11,945 bases of DNA from Nitrososphaerota archaeon (GTDB lineage Archaea; Thermoproteota; Nitrososphaeria; Nitrososphaerales; UBA183), in assembly GCA_029785685.1 (NCBI GenBank), contig JAFLZE010000026.1, positions 439 through 12,383 on the forward strand, given 5' to 3'. The translations under genes and the position numbers were made by a program. Shown one piece after another: positions 1 to 5,736 of the stretch (within the stretch, counting starts at the first letter, position 1; the number at the start of each line of letters is the position of its first letter). The notes under the pieces were generated by a model. The model saw only the letters and a program-made list of their open reading frames with translations. It ran no database searches and had not been told where the DNA came from.

Positions 1-29
1 AGCCGCCAGCTACGGGTCCTGCTCCTTCT
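1..29. repeat. Left arm of a perfect 29-bp inverted repeat
   Basis: Positions 1-29 (beginning agccgccagc, ending tgctccttct) are the exact reverse complement of 967-995. Base 30 breaks the match, and the left arm may continue beyond the window start. The two arms bracket the SpoIIM-like gene. A 29-bp perfect match is far beyond chance. It is either a real inverted repeat or a fold-back chimera at a contig end. Seen directly; the cause is unknown. Confidence 0.9.
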
Positions 30-116
30 GACCAACGGGACCAGGCTCGCCTGACGCTCTCCCTGATGCTCCCTGCCTGGTCGAGCCTGCCGCCGGCTCT
101 CCGGGGCCGCCTCAGG

Positions 117-126
117 TTCATTAACC
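117..126 (+). promoter_or_regulatory. Weak TATA-like box for the SpoIIM-like gene
   Basis: The sequence ttcattaacc is the only AT-rich patch in a GC-rich upstream region. Its centre lies about 28 bp before the ATG at 150, the spacing expected for a leaderless archaeal transcript. It is a weak match to the archaeal TATA consensus, so the call rests mainly on position. Confidence 0.45.
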
Positions 127-149
127 GGCTGGGGGTCCTCCGCCCGTCC

Positions 150-986
150 ATGTCAGACCAGGAGCGGCCCCCCGCGCCGCAGAGGGGGGTGCTGGAGGAG
201 CTGTTCGACAAGAGGCGCGTCACGGTGGTCCTGGCCGTCTTCCTGGTGGAGCTCGCCCTCTTCGTGGCCGGGCTGCTGACCCCGATCTCCCCTTCGACCC
301 AGCAGAACCTGACCCAGCAGGCGGGGACCCAGTTCGCCCCCCTGAGGTCCGCGGGCTTCGCCTCGGAGGTCTACCTGATCTTCACCCACAACCTGGCCCT
401 GGCCCTGGGGGAGATGGTCCCGCTGCTGGGGGCCTTCCTCCTGGCCTTCTCGATGTACACCACCGGGCTCGTCGCCCAGGCCCTGGTGGCCGCCCAGGGG
501 CTCCCGGGGCCCACGGCCCTCTTCCTCTTCGCCTTCCCCTACTCCTTCATCGAGCTCTCGGCCTACGCCATAGCGGCCGGGGCGGGGGTGATGGTGGTCG
601 TCGCCTGGAGGGGGAACAGGCTCCGCCGGGAGATGAGGGTCCTCGCCCTTGAGGGGGCGGGGGTTGTCGGGGTCCTGCTGCTCGCCGCGACCATGGAGAC
701 CACCACCACCTACTCGCCGCTGCTGGGGCTGGTCCTCTGGCTCCCCACCACCCCGGCCCTGGCCGGGCTCTGGGTCTTCGCGAGGAGGCGGGCCAGGAAG
801 CATGGGACGGCCGAGGGCTTGCTCCCGGCGCCAGGCGAGGGCGCCGCGGACGCGCCGAGCGTGTGGACCGGCGCTGCGGGCCGCCCCGAGGACCCGCGCG
901 CGAAGGCCTTCGAGCGGGCGTACATGGAGTCCCACCCCGCAGGGCCTCCCCCGGCGGCCGAAGGGGAGAAGGAGCAGGACCCGTAG
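150..986 (+). CDS. SpoIIM/DUF95-family integral membrane protein
   Basis: The 278-aa polytopic membrane protein resembles the stage II sporulation protein M (DUF95) family, which is widespread in archaea and has no settled archaeal function. Predicted membrane segments lie at about residues 24-43, 82-112, 121-152, 166-182 and 190-210. The family-like core is the asparagine-containing THNLALALGE stretch (79-88), followed by a glycine-rich helix and FPYSFIELSAYAIAAGAG (129-146), which corresponds to the usual P-x-x-x-x-E-L region. A basic stretch and a roughly 65-residue charged, Pro/Ala-rich tail follow the last segment and are probably cytoplasmic. I chose the ATG at 150 over an upstream ATG at 66 because a TATA-like box is about 28 bp before 150 and the extra 28 residues look non-native. 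The phosphoesterase gene begins 17 bp after the stop, so the two are probably co-transcribed. Family fairly sure, function unknown. Confidence 0.75.
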   Translation: MSDQERPPAPQRGVLEELFDKRRVTVVLAVFLVELALFVAGLLTPISPSTQQNLTQQAGTQFAPLRSAGFASEVYLIFTHNLALALGEMVPLLGAFLLAFSMYTTGLVAQALVAAQGLPGPTALFLFAFPYSFIELSAYAIAAGAGVMVVVAWRGNRLRREMRVLALEGAGVVGVLLLAATMETTTTYSPLLGLVLWLPTTPALAGLWVFARRRARKHGTAEGLLPAPGEGAADAPSVWTGAAGRPEDPRAKAFERAYMESHPAGPPPAAEGEKEQDP

Positions 987-995
987 CTGGCGGCT
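967..995. repeat. Right arm of the 29-bp inverted repeat, containing the SpoIIM-like stop codon
   Basis: This is the reverse complement of 1-29. It covers the last six sense codons and the TAG stop (984-986) of the SpoIIM-like gene and most of the 17-bp spacer before the phosphoesterase gene. It also overlaps a small hairpin at 982-998 (cgtagc, loop tggcg, gctacg). Because this copy is part of a coding sequence, it is probably the original and the copy at 1-29 the secondary one. Confidence 0.9.
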
Positions 996-998
996 ACG
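982..998. repeat. Small hairpin over the SpoIIM-like stop codon
   Basis: There is a six-base-pair perfect stem, cgtagc and gctacg, with a tggcg loop. It covers the TAG stop and most of the spacer ahead of the phosphoesterase start at 1004, so it could influence translation of the second gene. It overlaps the right arm of the 29-bp inverted repeat. Seen directly; any function is inference. Confidence 0.4.
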
Positions 999-1003
999 CG
1001 GCC

Positions 1004-2602
1004 ATGAACCGATATAATCTGCCGCGCAGGGAAGCGGGCGTGCCGGGGGCTGGGCTGCGCAGGGTCCTTTCGGTCTCCCTGGTGCTGTCGCTGCTCGCCC
1101 TCCAGGCCGCGGCGGGGGCGCTCCCCGTCGGCGCGACCGGGGGAGGGACTTCCACGCCGATTAAGCACGTGGTGACCGTGATGATGGAGAACCACAGCTT
1201 CGACAACATATTCGGGCTCTACCCGACCATGAACAGCTCCGACCCGGGCCCCCTGGCCTCTTCCCTGCAGGCCCCCGAGGACGTCCTGGGCGCGCCCCCG
1301 GCCATGGCCAGGGCCCTGTCCCAGGTCCCCAACGGGACCTACTCCACGGTGGACCCCAACGAGGGGGTGTACCGGCAGGACTTCAACGGCGGGAAGATGA
1401 ACGGCTTCGCCGCCTACGGGAGCCAGTCGATGACGTACTTCGGCCCGGCCCAGCTGGCGGTGGAGTGGGACTGGGCGGAGGAGTACGCCGTGGCCGGGAG
1501 CTACTTCTCGAGCTGCCTCTGCAAGACGGACCCGAACCGCCTCTACTCCCTGGCGGGGTACGGGGCCGGTCTGACCGGGGACAGCGGCCCTCCGCCATAC
1601 ATCCCCGCCAGCCAGTCCATCTTCGCCGAGCTGGCCAGCCACGGGGTGAGCTGGGGATACTACGTGCTCAACCCCTCGGCGGGGGACTTCCCGCTCGGCT
1701 ACTTCAGCGGCTTCGGGGCCTATTCCTCGCAGGTCCGCTCCTGGTCTGCCTTCGACGCGGCCCTGGCCGGGGGGACCCTCCCCTCGGTGTCCTGGGTGAT
1801 GCCCGTGGGAGGGGGGGCCGGGTCCGGGGTCTACGACCAGCACCCCTCGGGGAACGTCACGGCCGGGGAGGGGTGGCTCCTGGGGGTGGTCGACCGGGTG
1901 ATGGCGAGCCCCTACTGGAACTCCACCGCGATCTTCGTCACCTACGACGAGGGGGGCGGGTACTACGACCAGGTCCCGCCGCCGGTGGTCGACGGGGTCC
2001 AGCTGGGCTTCCGTGTCCCCATGTTCGTCATCTCCCCCTACGCCAAGGAGAACTACGTCTCTGACACGGTGATGAACCACGCGTCCCTCCTGGCCTTCGT
2101 GGACTACAACTGGCGCCTCCCGGCCCTGAACCCGTTCGTCGCCGCCTCGGGGCTCCCGCTGGACATGTTCGACTTCAACCAGAGCTACCCCGGGGGCGGG
2201 GTCCTCAGGGCGCCGGTGGTCCTGCAGAACGGCAGCTCCTACCCGGCCCCCCTCCAGATACCCCTGGCCGCCCTCCCCTACCAGCGCGAGGGGTCCTACG
2301 GCGGGACGCTCGCGTCCCTGGGGGCGCCGGACTACGTCGGCTCCAACTCGACAGTGACGCCTTTCTACGAGACCCTGCTCTTCGCGGGGGCGGCGCTGGC
2401 GGCCGCCGCCCTTGTCCTGGCCCTGGGCTACCTCCGCGCGTTCAGGGGGCGCAGGGGTCCGGCCCGTGGAGCACCTTCAGGGACCCCCCCTCCCCGGAGA
2501 GCCCGAGGGCGGGGAACGCGTCTTATCCCGGCGGCCCGCGGGCGCGCCCATCTTGGAACTCTGCAACAAGGGCCACTTCGACAAGGAGGGCAAGTGGCAT
2601 AA
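1004..2602 (+). CDS. Secreted, membrane-anchored phospholipase C/acid phosphatase-type phosphoesterase
   Basis: The protein is 532 aa and belongs to the phosphoesterase family that includes bacterial phospholipase C and AcpA (PF04185). It should hydrolyse phosphate mono- or diesters outside the membrane. Residues 1-44 form a basic stretch and a hydrophobic core, a signal peptide. The metal and catalytic signatures are present: MMENHSFDNIFG (60-71, with E62, N63, H64), KTDPNRLYSLAG (174-185, with T175 in the nucleophile position), YDQHPSG (277-283), TYDEGGGYYDQVPPP (313-327, with D315, E316) and NHASLL (358-363). A second hydrophobic segment (about 456-477) followed by Arg-rich residues suggests a C-terminal anchor with the enzyme facing outside. 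ATG 1004 was chosen because the signal peptide follows it directly. It lies 17 bp after the SpoIIM-like stop with no clear promoter or strong ribosome site. The Arg/Pro-rich tail overlaps the next gene by about 50 bp. The exact substrate cannot be read from the sequence. Confidence 0.88.
   Translation: MNRYNLPRREAGVPGAGLRRVLSVSLVLSLLALQAAAGALPVGATGGGTSTPIKHVVTVMMENHSFDNIFGLYPTMNSSDPGPLASSLQAPEDVLGAPPAMARALSQVPNGTYSTVDPNEGVYRQDFNGGKMNGFAAYGSQSMTYFGPAQLAVEWDWAEEYAVAGSYFSSCLCKTDPNRLYSLAGYGAGLTGDSGPPPYIPASQSIFAELASHGVSWGYYVLNPSAGDFPLGYFSGFGAYSSQVRSWSAFDAALAGGTLPSVSWVMPVGGGAGSGVYDQHPSGNVTAGEGWLLGVVDRVMASPYWNSTAIFVTYDEGGGYYDQVPPPVVDGVQLGFRVPMFVISPYAKENYVSDTVMNHASLLAFVDYNWRLPALNPFVAASGLPLDMFDFNQSYPGGGVLRAPVVLQNGSSYPAPLQIPLAALPYQREGSYGGTLASLGAPDYVGSNSTVTPFYETLLFAGAALAAAALVLALGYLRAFRGRRGPARGAPSGTPPPRRARGRGTRLIPAARGRAHLGTLQQGPLRQGGQVA
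2520..2528 (+). promoter_or_regulatory. Possible TATA-like box for the small Cys/His-rich gene
   Basis: The patch gtcttatcc lies inside the 3' part of the phosphoesterase gene. Its centre is about 28 bp upstream of the TTG at 2553, which fits a leaderless transcript. The match to consensus is weak and the region codes in another frame, so confidence is low. Confidence 0.3.
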
Positions 2603-2858
2603 GTGCGGCCTACCGGTTGAGCACCTGGACCGCAGGCTGGTCCACGTCCACACCTGCGGCCTCCCGTCCATGAAGCTCCCAATGGACGTCAACGGGGCCT
2701 GCAGGTACGGGTGGATCGACCCGGAGGAGCTCGCCAGGGTGGCCCGCGGGCCCGACACGGCGCCCCCGGGGGCGGAGGGCGGACAGGAGCCCCGCGCAGC
2801 CGAAGGCCGCGACAAGGGAGACGACGAGTGGCCGGAAGACGGACCGCAGGAATACTGA
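2553..2858 (+). CDS. Small Cys/His-rich protein, probable zinc binder
   Basis: The protein is 101 aa from the TTG at 2553; I do not recognise a named family. The N-terminal half is rich in potential metal ligands: C4, H8, H16, C18, H24, H31, H33, C35 and C50. They include C-x3-H near the start, H-x-C (16-18) and H-x-H-x-C (31-35), consistent with one or two zinc sites. The second half (about 66-101) is acidic, low in complexity and probably disordered. The frame stays open upstream, and a GTG at 2466 would add 29 residues, but those look like the GC-rich shadow of the phosphoesterase frame and the ordered part starts at ELCNKGHFDKEG. With the TTG start, the gene overlaps the end of the phosphoesterase gene by about 50 bp in a different frame. 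The coding frame looks real because of its patterned Cys/His residues; the start is uncertain. Confidence 0.6.
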   Translation: MELCNKGHFDKEGKWHKCGLPVEHLDRRLVHVHTCGLPSMKLPMDVNGACRYGWIDPEELARVARGPDTAPPGAEGGQEPRAAEGRDKGDDEWPEDGPQEY

Positions 2859-2885
2859 CCCTGGGCCCCTGCGAGGGCGGCTGTG

Positions 2886-3218
2886 CTACTGGCCCCCGGA
2901 CGGCGCGTCCGAAGAAGGCGGGACGAGGTTCAGCATGTACCTGTTGATGCAGTCGATGTCGTTGTCCATCCGCTCCAGGGCCATCCTCCTGAACCGAGCG
3001 AAGATGTCTTTGAGCGACTCCTCGTCGAGGCCGTTCACCAGGGTGGCGTTCCCCAGGAACGAGATCCAGCCGGCGTTGGTCTGCCGCATGAAGTTGAGGC
3101 ACTCGGTCACCTTGCTGACCGTGTCGAGCCTGTCCTTGGGCTCGTAGGCCTCGATCTGTGCGCGCAGCTGCGCGACGGAGTCACGTATCTGGACGATGTT
3201 CCTGTTCCAGTCGCTCAC
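2886..3218 (-). CDS. Small helical protein, possibly DUF2153-like
   Basis: The protein is 110 aa from the GTG at 3218, convergent with the zinc-protein gene with a 27-bp gap. It looks almost entirely alpha-helical, with helices at about 3-24, 28-50, 65-85 and 84-97. Notable patches are KDRLDTVSKVTECLNFMRQT (28-47), W51 and SLKDIFARFRRMALERM (68-84). The overall shape recalls the archaeal DUF2153 family: about 110-130 aa, a DRL patch, a central Trp and a final helix. I hold this only loosely and claim no function. The GTG at 3218 was chosen because a TATA-like box (minus strand cttttagtac) is centred about 28 bp upstream. A TTG at 3287 would add 23 residues and would start 2 nt after the stop of the upstream low-GC gene. 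GC is intermediate between flank and island. Confidence 0.6.
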   Translation of the reverse strand: MSDWNRNIVQIRDSVAQLRAQIEAYEPKDRLDTVSKVTECLNFMRQTNAGWISFLGNATLVNGLDEESLKDIFARFRRMALERMDNDIDCINRYMLNLVPPSSDAPSGGQ

Positions 3219-3240
3219 AGCGGCGTCCGAAGCGTCTTTC

Positions 3241-3250
3241 GTACTAAAAG
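3241..3250 (-). promoter_or_regulatory. TATA-like box for the small helical-protein gene
   Basis: The minus strand reads cttttagtac, centred about 28 bp before the GTG at 3218, the usual spacing for a leaderless archaeal start. It lies at the left edge of the low-GC island. If it is used, the gene has its own promoter and is not part of the island operon. Confidence 0.5.
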
Positions 3251-3289
3251 ATTGCTGACCGCAGGTTCTGTTGACTCTGCACGGCAAGG

Positions 3290-3787
3290 TTAGCGTTGCC
3301 CCTTCTCATCAGACCTCTTGACATAGCTCAGAATTGAGGGGCGCTTCTCTTGTTCTTTCAGGATGTCAGCTCGAAGTTTCTTTATCGCTTCCTGAATGTC
3401 TCTCTCTCGGTCTCCTTTGAGTCCGGCCTCAATCCACATTCTGTCTAGGTCTCGTTCAAGACTCGGGATTTTCTTCCGAGTCGAAAGAATCTTCAACTCT
3501 GGCTTATCGAGAATTCTTGTAGCGAACCCTATTCTTTCAGCCTCTTGGGTAATGCGAGCCACCTCTGCGTTCCTTTGGTTGTCGTCCAGATAGAAGAGTT
3601 GGAACTTGAGAAATAAAGAAAGCTTCGAGTTTGGCACTATCAGCCCTTGAGGCGTCGTATGTGAACAGGAGAGCAACGCTTTCAGCTTCCTGACGGTATG
3701 GCTCTGTGGAAAGAAGTCAAAAGCCGTCGCGCTGGAAGGAACCGGACTGCTCAACGCCCTCATCAGTCTGTCATCATGATGCGACAT
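3290..3787 (-). CDS. Island gene C: hypothetical charged protein, 165 aa
   Basis: I do not recognise a family. The first 30 residues are Ser/Pro-rich and probably flexible. Residues 52-70 (PNSKLSLFLKFQLFYLDDN) are a mixed hydrophobic segment followed by helical, charged sequence. Residues 108-150 (SLERDLDRMWIEAG then RDIQEAIKKLRADILKEQEK) look like a helical hairpin or coiled coil, and the C terminus is basic. It lies 52 bp downstream of the PD-(D/E)XK gene on the same strand and has the same low GC, so it is probably the last gene of the A-B-C operon. The ATG at 3787 has only a gagg immediately before it; the ATG nine codons in is an alternative start. No catalytic motif is visible. It may be a regulatory or nucleic-acid-binding partner, but that is guesswork. 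Confidence 0.6.
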   Translation of the reverse strand: MSHHDDRLMRALSSPVPSSATAFDFFPQSHTVRKLKALLSCSHTTPQGLIVPNSKLSLFLKFQLFYLDDNQRNAEVARITQEAERIGFATRILDKPELKILSTRKKIPSLERDLDRMWIEAGLKGDRERDIQEAIKKLRADILKEQEKRPSILSYVKRSDEKGQR

Positions 3788-3839
3788 CCTCGGCCGTTGC
3801 GGTTGTCCTTCGGGCGGCTGTCCGAGTTTGAGGCTGCTG

Positions 3840-4409
3840 TCATAAAGCTGAGGGAGCCATTAGTATTATGGGTTCATTGCTATTGGAGATTGCGTTGTAT
3901 GCTTCGATCGAACTACGACTCGGGACAGCCAGGACGACTTCAAGAAGAGGATCTTGGCTTGACTTCAGATAGTCCTTTTTGACATACCCCAAGTTCGACT
4001 CTACAACCCCCCTCTTTTCTTTCAGTTCCCGCACTAGTTCGGCGGAGTTCGTGATAGAGGTCTTTACCTCGCCAAAGATTGCGATGGGTCTCTTCGCGTC
4101 CGCTTTGTAGACTAGAAAGTCGAAGTTTCGGACGCCCAACTCTAGGAGTGGGTCTGCCCTCAGGAAGTTGTAGCCGAGTTTTGTCGGCATGAACGCCGTC
4201 TCGATAAAGGGATGGACGCACAGATTCACAAGATCATCGTGCTCGTCCTGCCTCTCAATTGCAAGCGTGTATCGTTCTACGTTCCCTTTCCTGCCCTTCC
4301 GGTACTCGCTCCTAACCCGCCGTTCCTCATTTTTCTCGTCCTTGAGGTAGCGTTTCCTGAGATCTTCGTGGATGACGGTTCTTAGAAAGCCGTCATCGCT
4401 TAGAGCCAT
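3840..4409 (-). CDS. Island gene B: PD-(D/E)XK nuclease-like protein, 189 aa
   Basis: A 189-aa protein with a recognisable PD-(D/E)XK-type core. D97 lies in a hydrophobic strand (RNFDFLVYKAD, 94-104). E114 and K116 lie in the next strand (IAIFGEVKTSIT, 109-120), giving D-x16-E-x-K. E70 in PFIETAF could be the extra N-terminal helix acidic residue. A third strand (LLEVVLAVPS, 155-164) follows, as in the fold. The first 55 residues are highly charged and may bind DNA or a partner. The family covers restriction enzymes, repair nucleases and transposon nucleases; this arrangement predicts a Mg-dependent nuclease, with function inferred. The ATG at 4409 lies inside the end of gene A (17-bp overlap), so translational coupling is likely. 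No methyltransferase or helicase is adjacent, which argues against a classic restriction-modification locus. Sequence GC is about half, well below the flanks. Confidence 0.72.
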   Translation of the reverse strand: MALSDDGFLRTVIHEDLRKRYLKDEKNEERRVRSEYRKGRKGNVERYTLAIERQDEHDDLVNLCVHPFIETAFMPTKLGYNFLRADPLLELGVRNFDFLVYKADAKRPIAIFGEVKTSITNSAELVRELKEKRGVVESNLGYVKKDYLKSSQDPLLEVVLAVPSRSSIEAYNAISNSNEPIILMAPSAL

Positions 4410-5508
4410 TTCCCATCAACTGGAAGGTGGCTGTCGGATCAACCTCGTTGAGGACAGCTTTGTAGAAGTCTAGGAAGCTCTCAAATGTCACGTGAACTCT
4501 AGGAACGAGGAACATAGCCCGGGCGTCTGCACTTATGCCGAACAAGGAGTCTTTGTCTTTGTCCTTGGCAGTCGCCACCCAGCTGAACGAGCCCTCTCTC
4601 TCGTGCGAGTTGACAAACTCGAAACGCGAGCTGTAGTTGTCCCTTATTCTTTCCACGCTGTCCTTGCCTAGTTCAGCTTCGCCGAGGAGGATTTGCCCCG
4701 AAGCGAGCATCGGAACCGCGATAGTTCCTTGTTGAGCCTTCGTCCGCTCAATCTGGAATCTCACCTGTTGCGAGTCAGATGTCATCCTCGTCTCTTCTTC
4801 TTCGACAAAGGAAAGCGCCTCATCTACGGCTTCGAACATCTCCGAGTTGATGCGAGTTATCACCATCATTCCATCATCAGTCATTTGAATGATGCCCTTG
4901 CGAAGTCGCATCGTCGTAGAGTATGGTCTTACGCCATAGAGTTCCTTTAGTTCCTTGAGGGTCTCGAAAGAATCCGATGCAGTCCAATGAACTTGACGAT
5001 TCATACGAGGTCTGATTCTCGCGGGAAGAGTTTCATCCCCATATCTCCTTGCCCTGAACTCTTCGACCACTGGGTCGAACACATCTACAAAATGTGCTAC
5101 CATATCCTCGAACGTCTTCGGCCTTATCCACATCTGCCCGAATCCAGGTGTAACGTTGACCACTTTTCTGAGAGTGCGCTCATACTCCCAACTTGTCGAG
5201 GCAGAATAGAAGAGAAGAAGCCTCGGCGTGTAGCTTGTGACGTAGAAGTCCACGGTTGTCTTCTGACCTATGCGCCTCAGATTGGGAAGTGGGACAGATA
5301 TCTGCCACACATCTCCAAGCTTCCTTTCGAGGTATGGCTCTAGTTTCTCCTTCCACCCATCTTCATATGTTCGAATGCCATGAACCTTAATCCACTTCCT
5401 TTTCTTGGAGTGAGGAAAGAGCTTCGGGGCGACTTCCACGAGCTTCTGCTGAAAGGTCTCGCGCGAGTAATGCCCATCGGGGACTAAGAAGTCTTGTGCT
5501 CTAGGCAT
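4393..5508 (-). CDS. Island gene A: unrecognised 371-aa protein encoded with a nuclease-like gene
   Basis: A soluble 371-aa protein with no signal peptide, membrane segment or family I can name. It seems to have two halves. Residues 15-150 form a mixed alpha/beta region with a basic patch (SKKRKWIKVHG, 34-44), a strand-rich part (TTVDFYV, 85-91, and PRLLLFYSAST, 95-105) and a helix bounded by WEYERTLRKVV and FEDMVAHFVDVFD. Residues 190-360 include MTDDGMMVITRIN (209-221), an acidic helix (EALSFVEEEE, 230-239) and a final helix (FESFLDFYKAVLNEVD, 342-357). ATG 5508 follows an in-frame TAG two codons upstream, so it is the first possible start. A TATA-like box is about 35 bp upstream. It is the first gene of the low-GC module and overlaps gene B by 17 bp, suggesting that the two products are needed together. 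It could be a sensor, specificity or targeting subunit for the nuclease; this is inference from context only. Confidence 0.68.
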   Translation of the reverse strand: MPRAQDFLVPDGHYSRETFQQKLVEVAPKLFPHSKKRKWIKVHGIRTYEDGWKEKLEPYLERKLGDVWQISVPLPNLRRIGQKTTVDFYVTSYTPRLLLFYSASTSWEYERTLRKVVNVTPGFGQMWIRPKTFEDMVAHFVDVFDPVVEEFRARRYGDETLPARIRPRMNRQVHWTASDSFETLKELKELYGVRPYSTTMRLRKGIIQMTDDGMMVITRINSEMFEAVDEALSFVEEEETRMTSDSQQVRFQIERTKAQQGTIAVPMLASGQILLGEAELGKDSVERIRDNYSSRFEFVNSHEREGSFSWVATAKDKDKDSLFGISADARAMFLVPRVHVTFESFLDFYKAVLNEVDPTATFQLMGNGSKR

Positions 5509-5539
5509 TCCCTACGCACTAACCTTCACGCATTCGCGG

Positions 5540-5548
5540 GATAAACAT
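5540..5548 (-). promoter_or_regulatory. TATA-like box for the low-GC A-B-C operon
   Basis: The minus strand reads atgtttatc (within catgtttatccc), centred about 35 bp before the ATG at 5508, implying a leader of roughly 8-10 nt. A second AT-rich patch (minus strand ggttaagtaatg, about 5557-5568) lies further upstream and could be an alternative. No other upstream gene is on this strand within 220 bp, so a promoter here is expected. Confidence 0.5.
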
Positions 5549-5736
5549 GGCGGGAGCATTACTTAACCTCTGAGGTTCTTCTTGATTCTTTGTTCCGACT
5601 CTTGAGACGCTTCCCCTTTCTCATCTAGAATGCCCACGAGCTCGCAGAGGGGACTGAGGCAGTGACGGACCAGACGAGGAAGGCCAGGCTCGGCAGAGCA
5701 GGCTTGCAGGGGGGTCGGGGCGCGGCTCCCCTCCCG

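Larger units (their letters stand above)
3290..5560 (-). other. Low-GC genomic island with three co-directional genes
   Basis: Base composition falls from about two thirds GC on both sides to about half between roughly 3240 and 5640, with far more AGA, ATT, TTC and GAA-type codons than in the flanks. The three genes A-B-C are all on the minus strand and tightly packed. No integrase, transposase, tRNA or clear att repeat is visible. This fits a horizontally acquired accessory cassette with edges near 3240-3290 and 5560-5640. Confidence 0.75.

Noticed and set aside
863..1003. Upstream extension of the phosphoesterase frame
   Set aside because: These 47 residues lie in the SpoIIM-like gene, are not hydrophobic or family-like, and would put the signal peptide in the middle of the protein. 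ATG 1004 gives a normal signal peptide.
1807..1828. G-rich run inside the phosphoesterase gene that could form a quadruplex
   Set aside because: It encodes a Gly-rich stretch in GC-rich coding DNA, so the G-runs are explained by codon use.
710..2080. Long minus-strand open frame opposite the phosphoesterase gene
   Set aside because: High GC makes long antisense frames common, and the translation is Val/Arg/Pro/Gly-rich without domain features.
3229..5612. Short inverted match gaagcgtct (3229-3237 and 5604-5612) at the two island edges
   Set aside because: Nine bases in inverted orientation can arise by chance, and no target duplication or recombinase accompanies it. Not used as att or terminal repeats.
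3299..5627. Similar pyrimidine-rich stretches (ccccttctcatc near 3299, cccctttctcatc near 5612) as direct-repeat ends of the island
   Set aside because: They differ by one base, are low in complexity and short, so they are noted but not called an insertion duplication.
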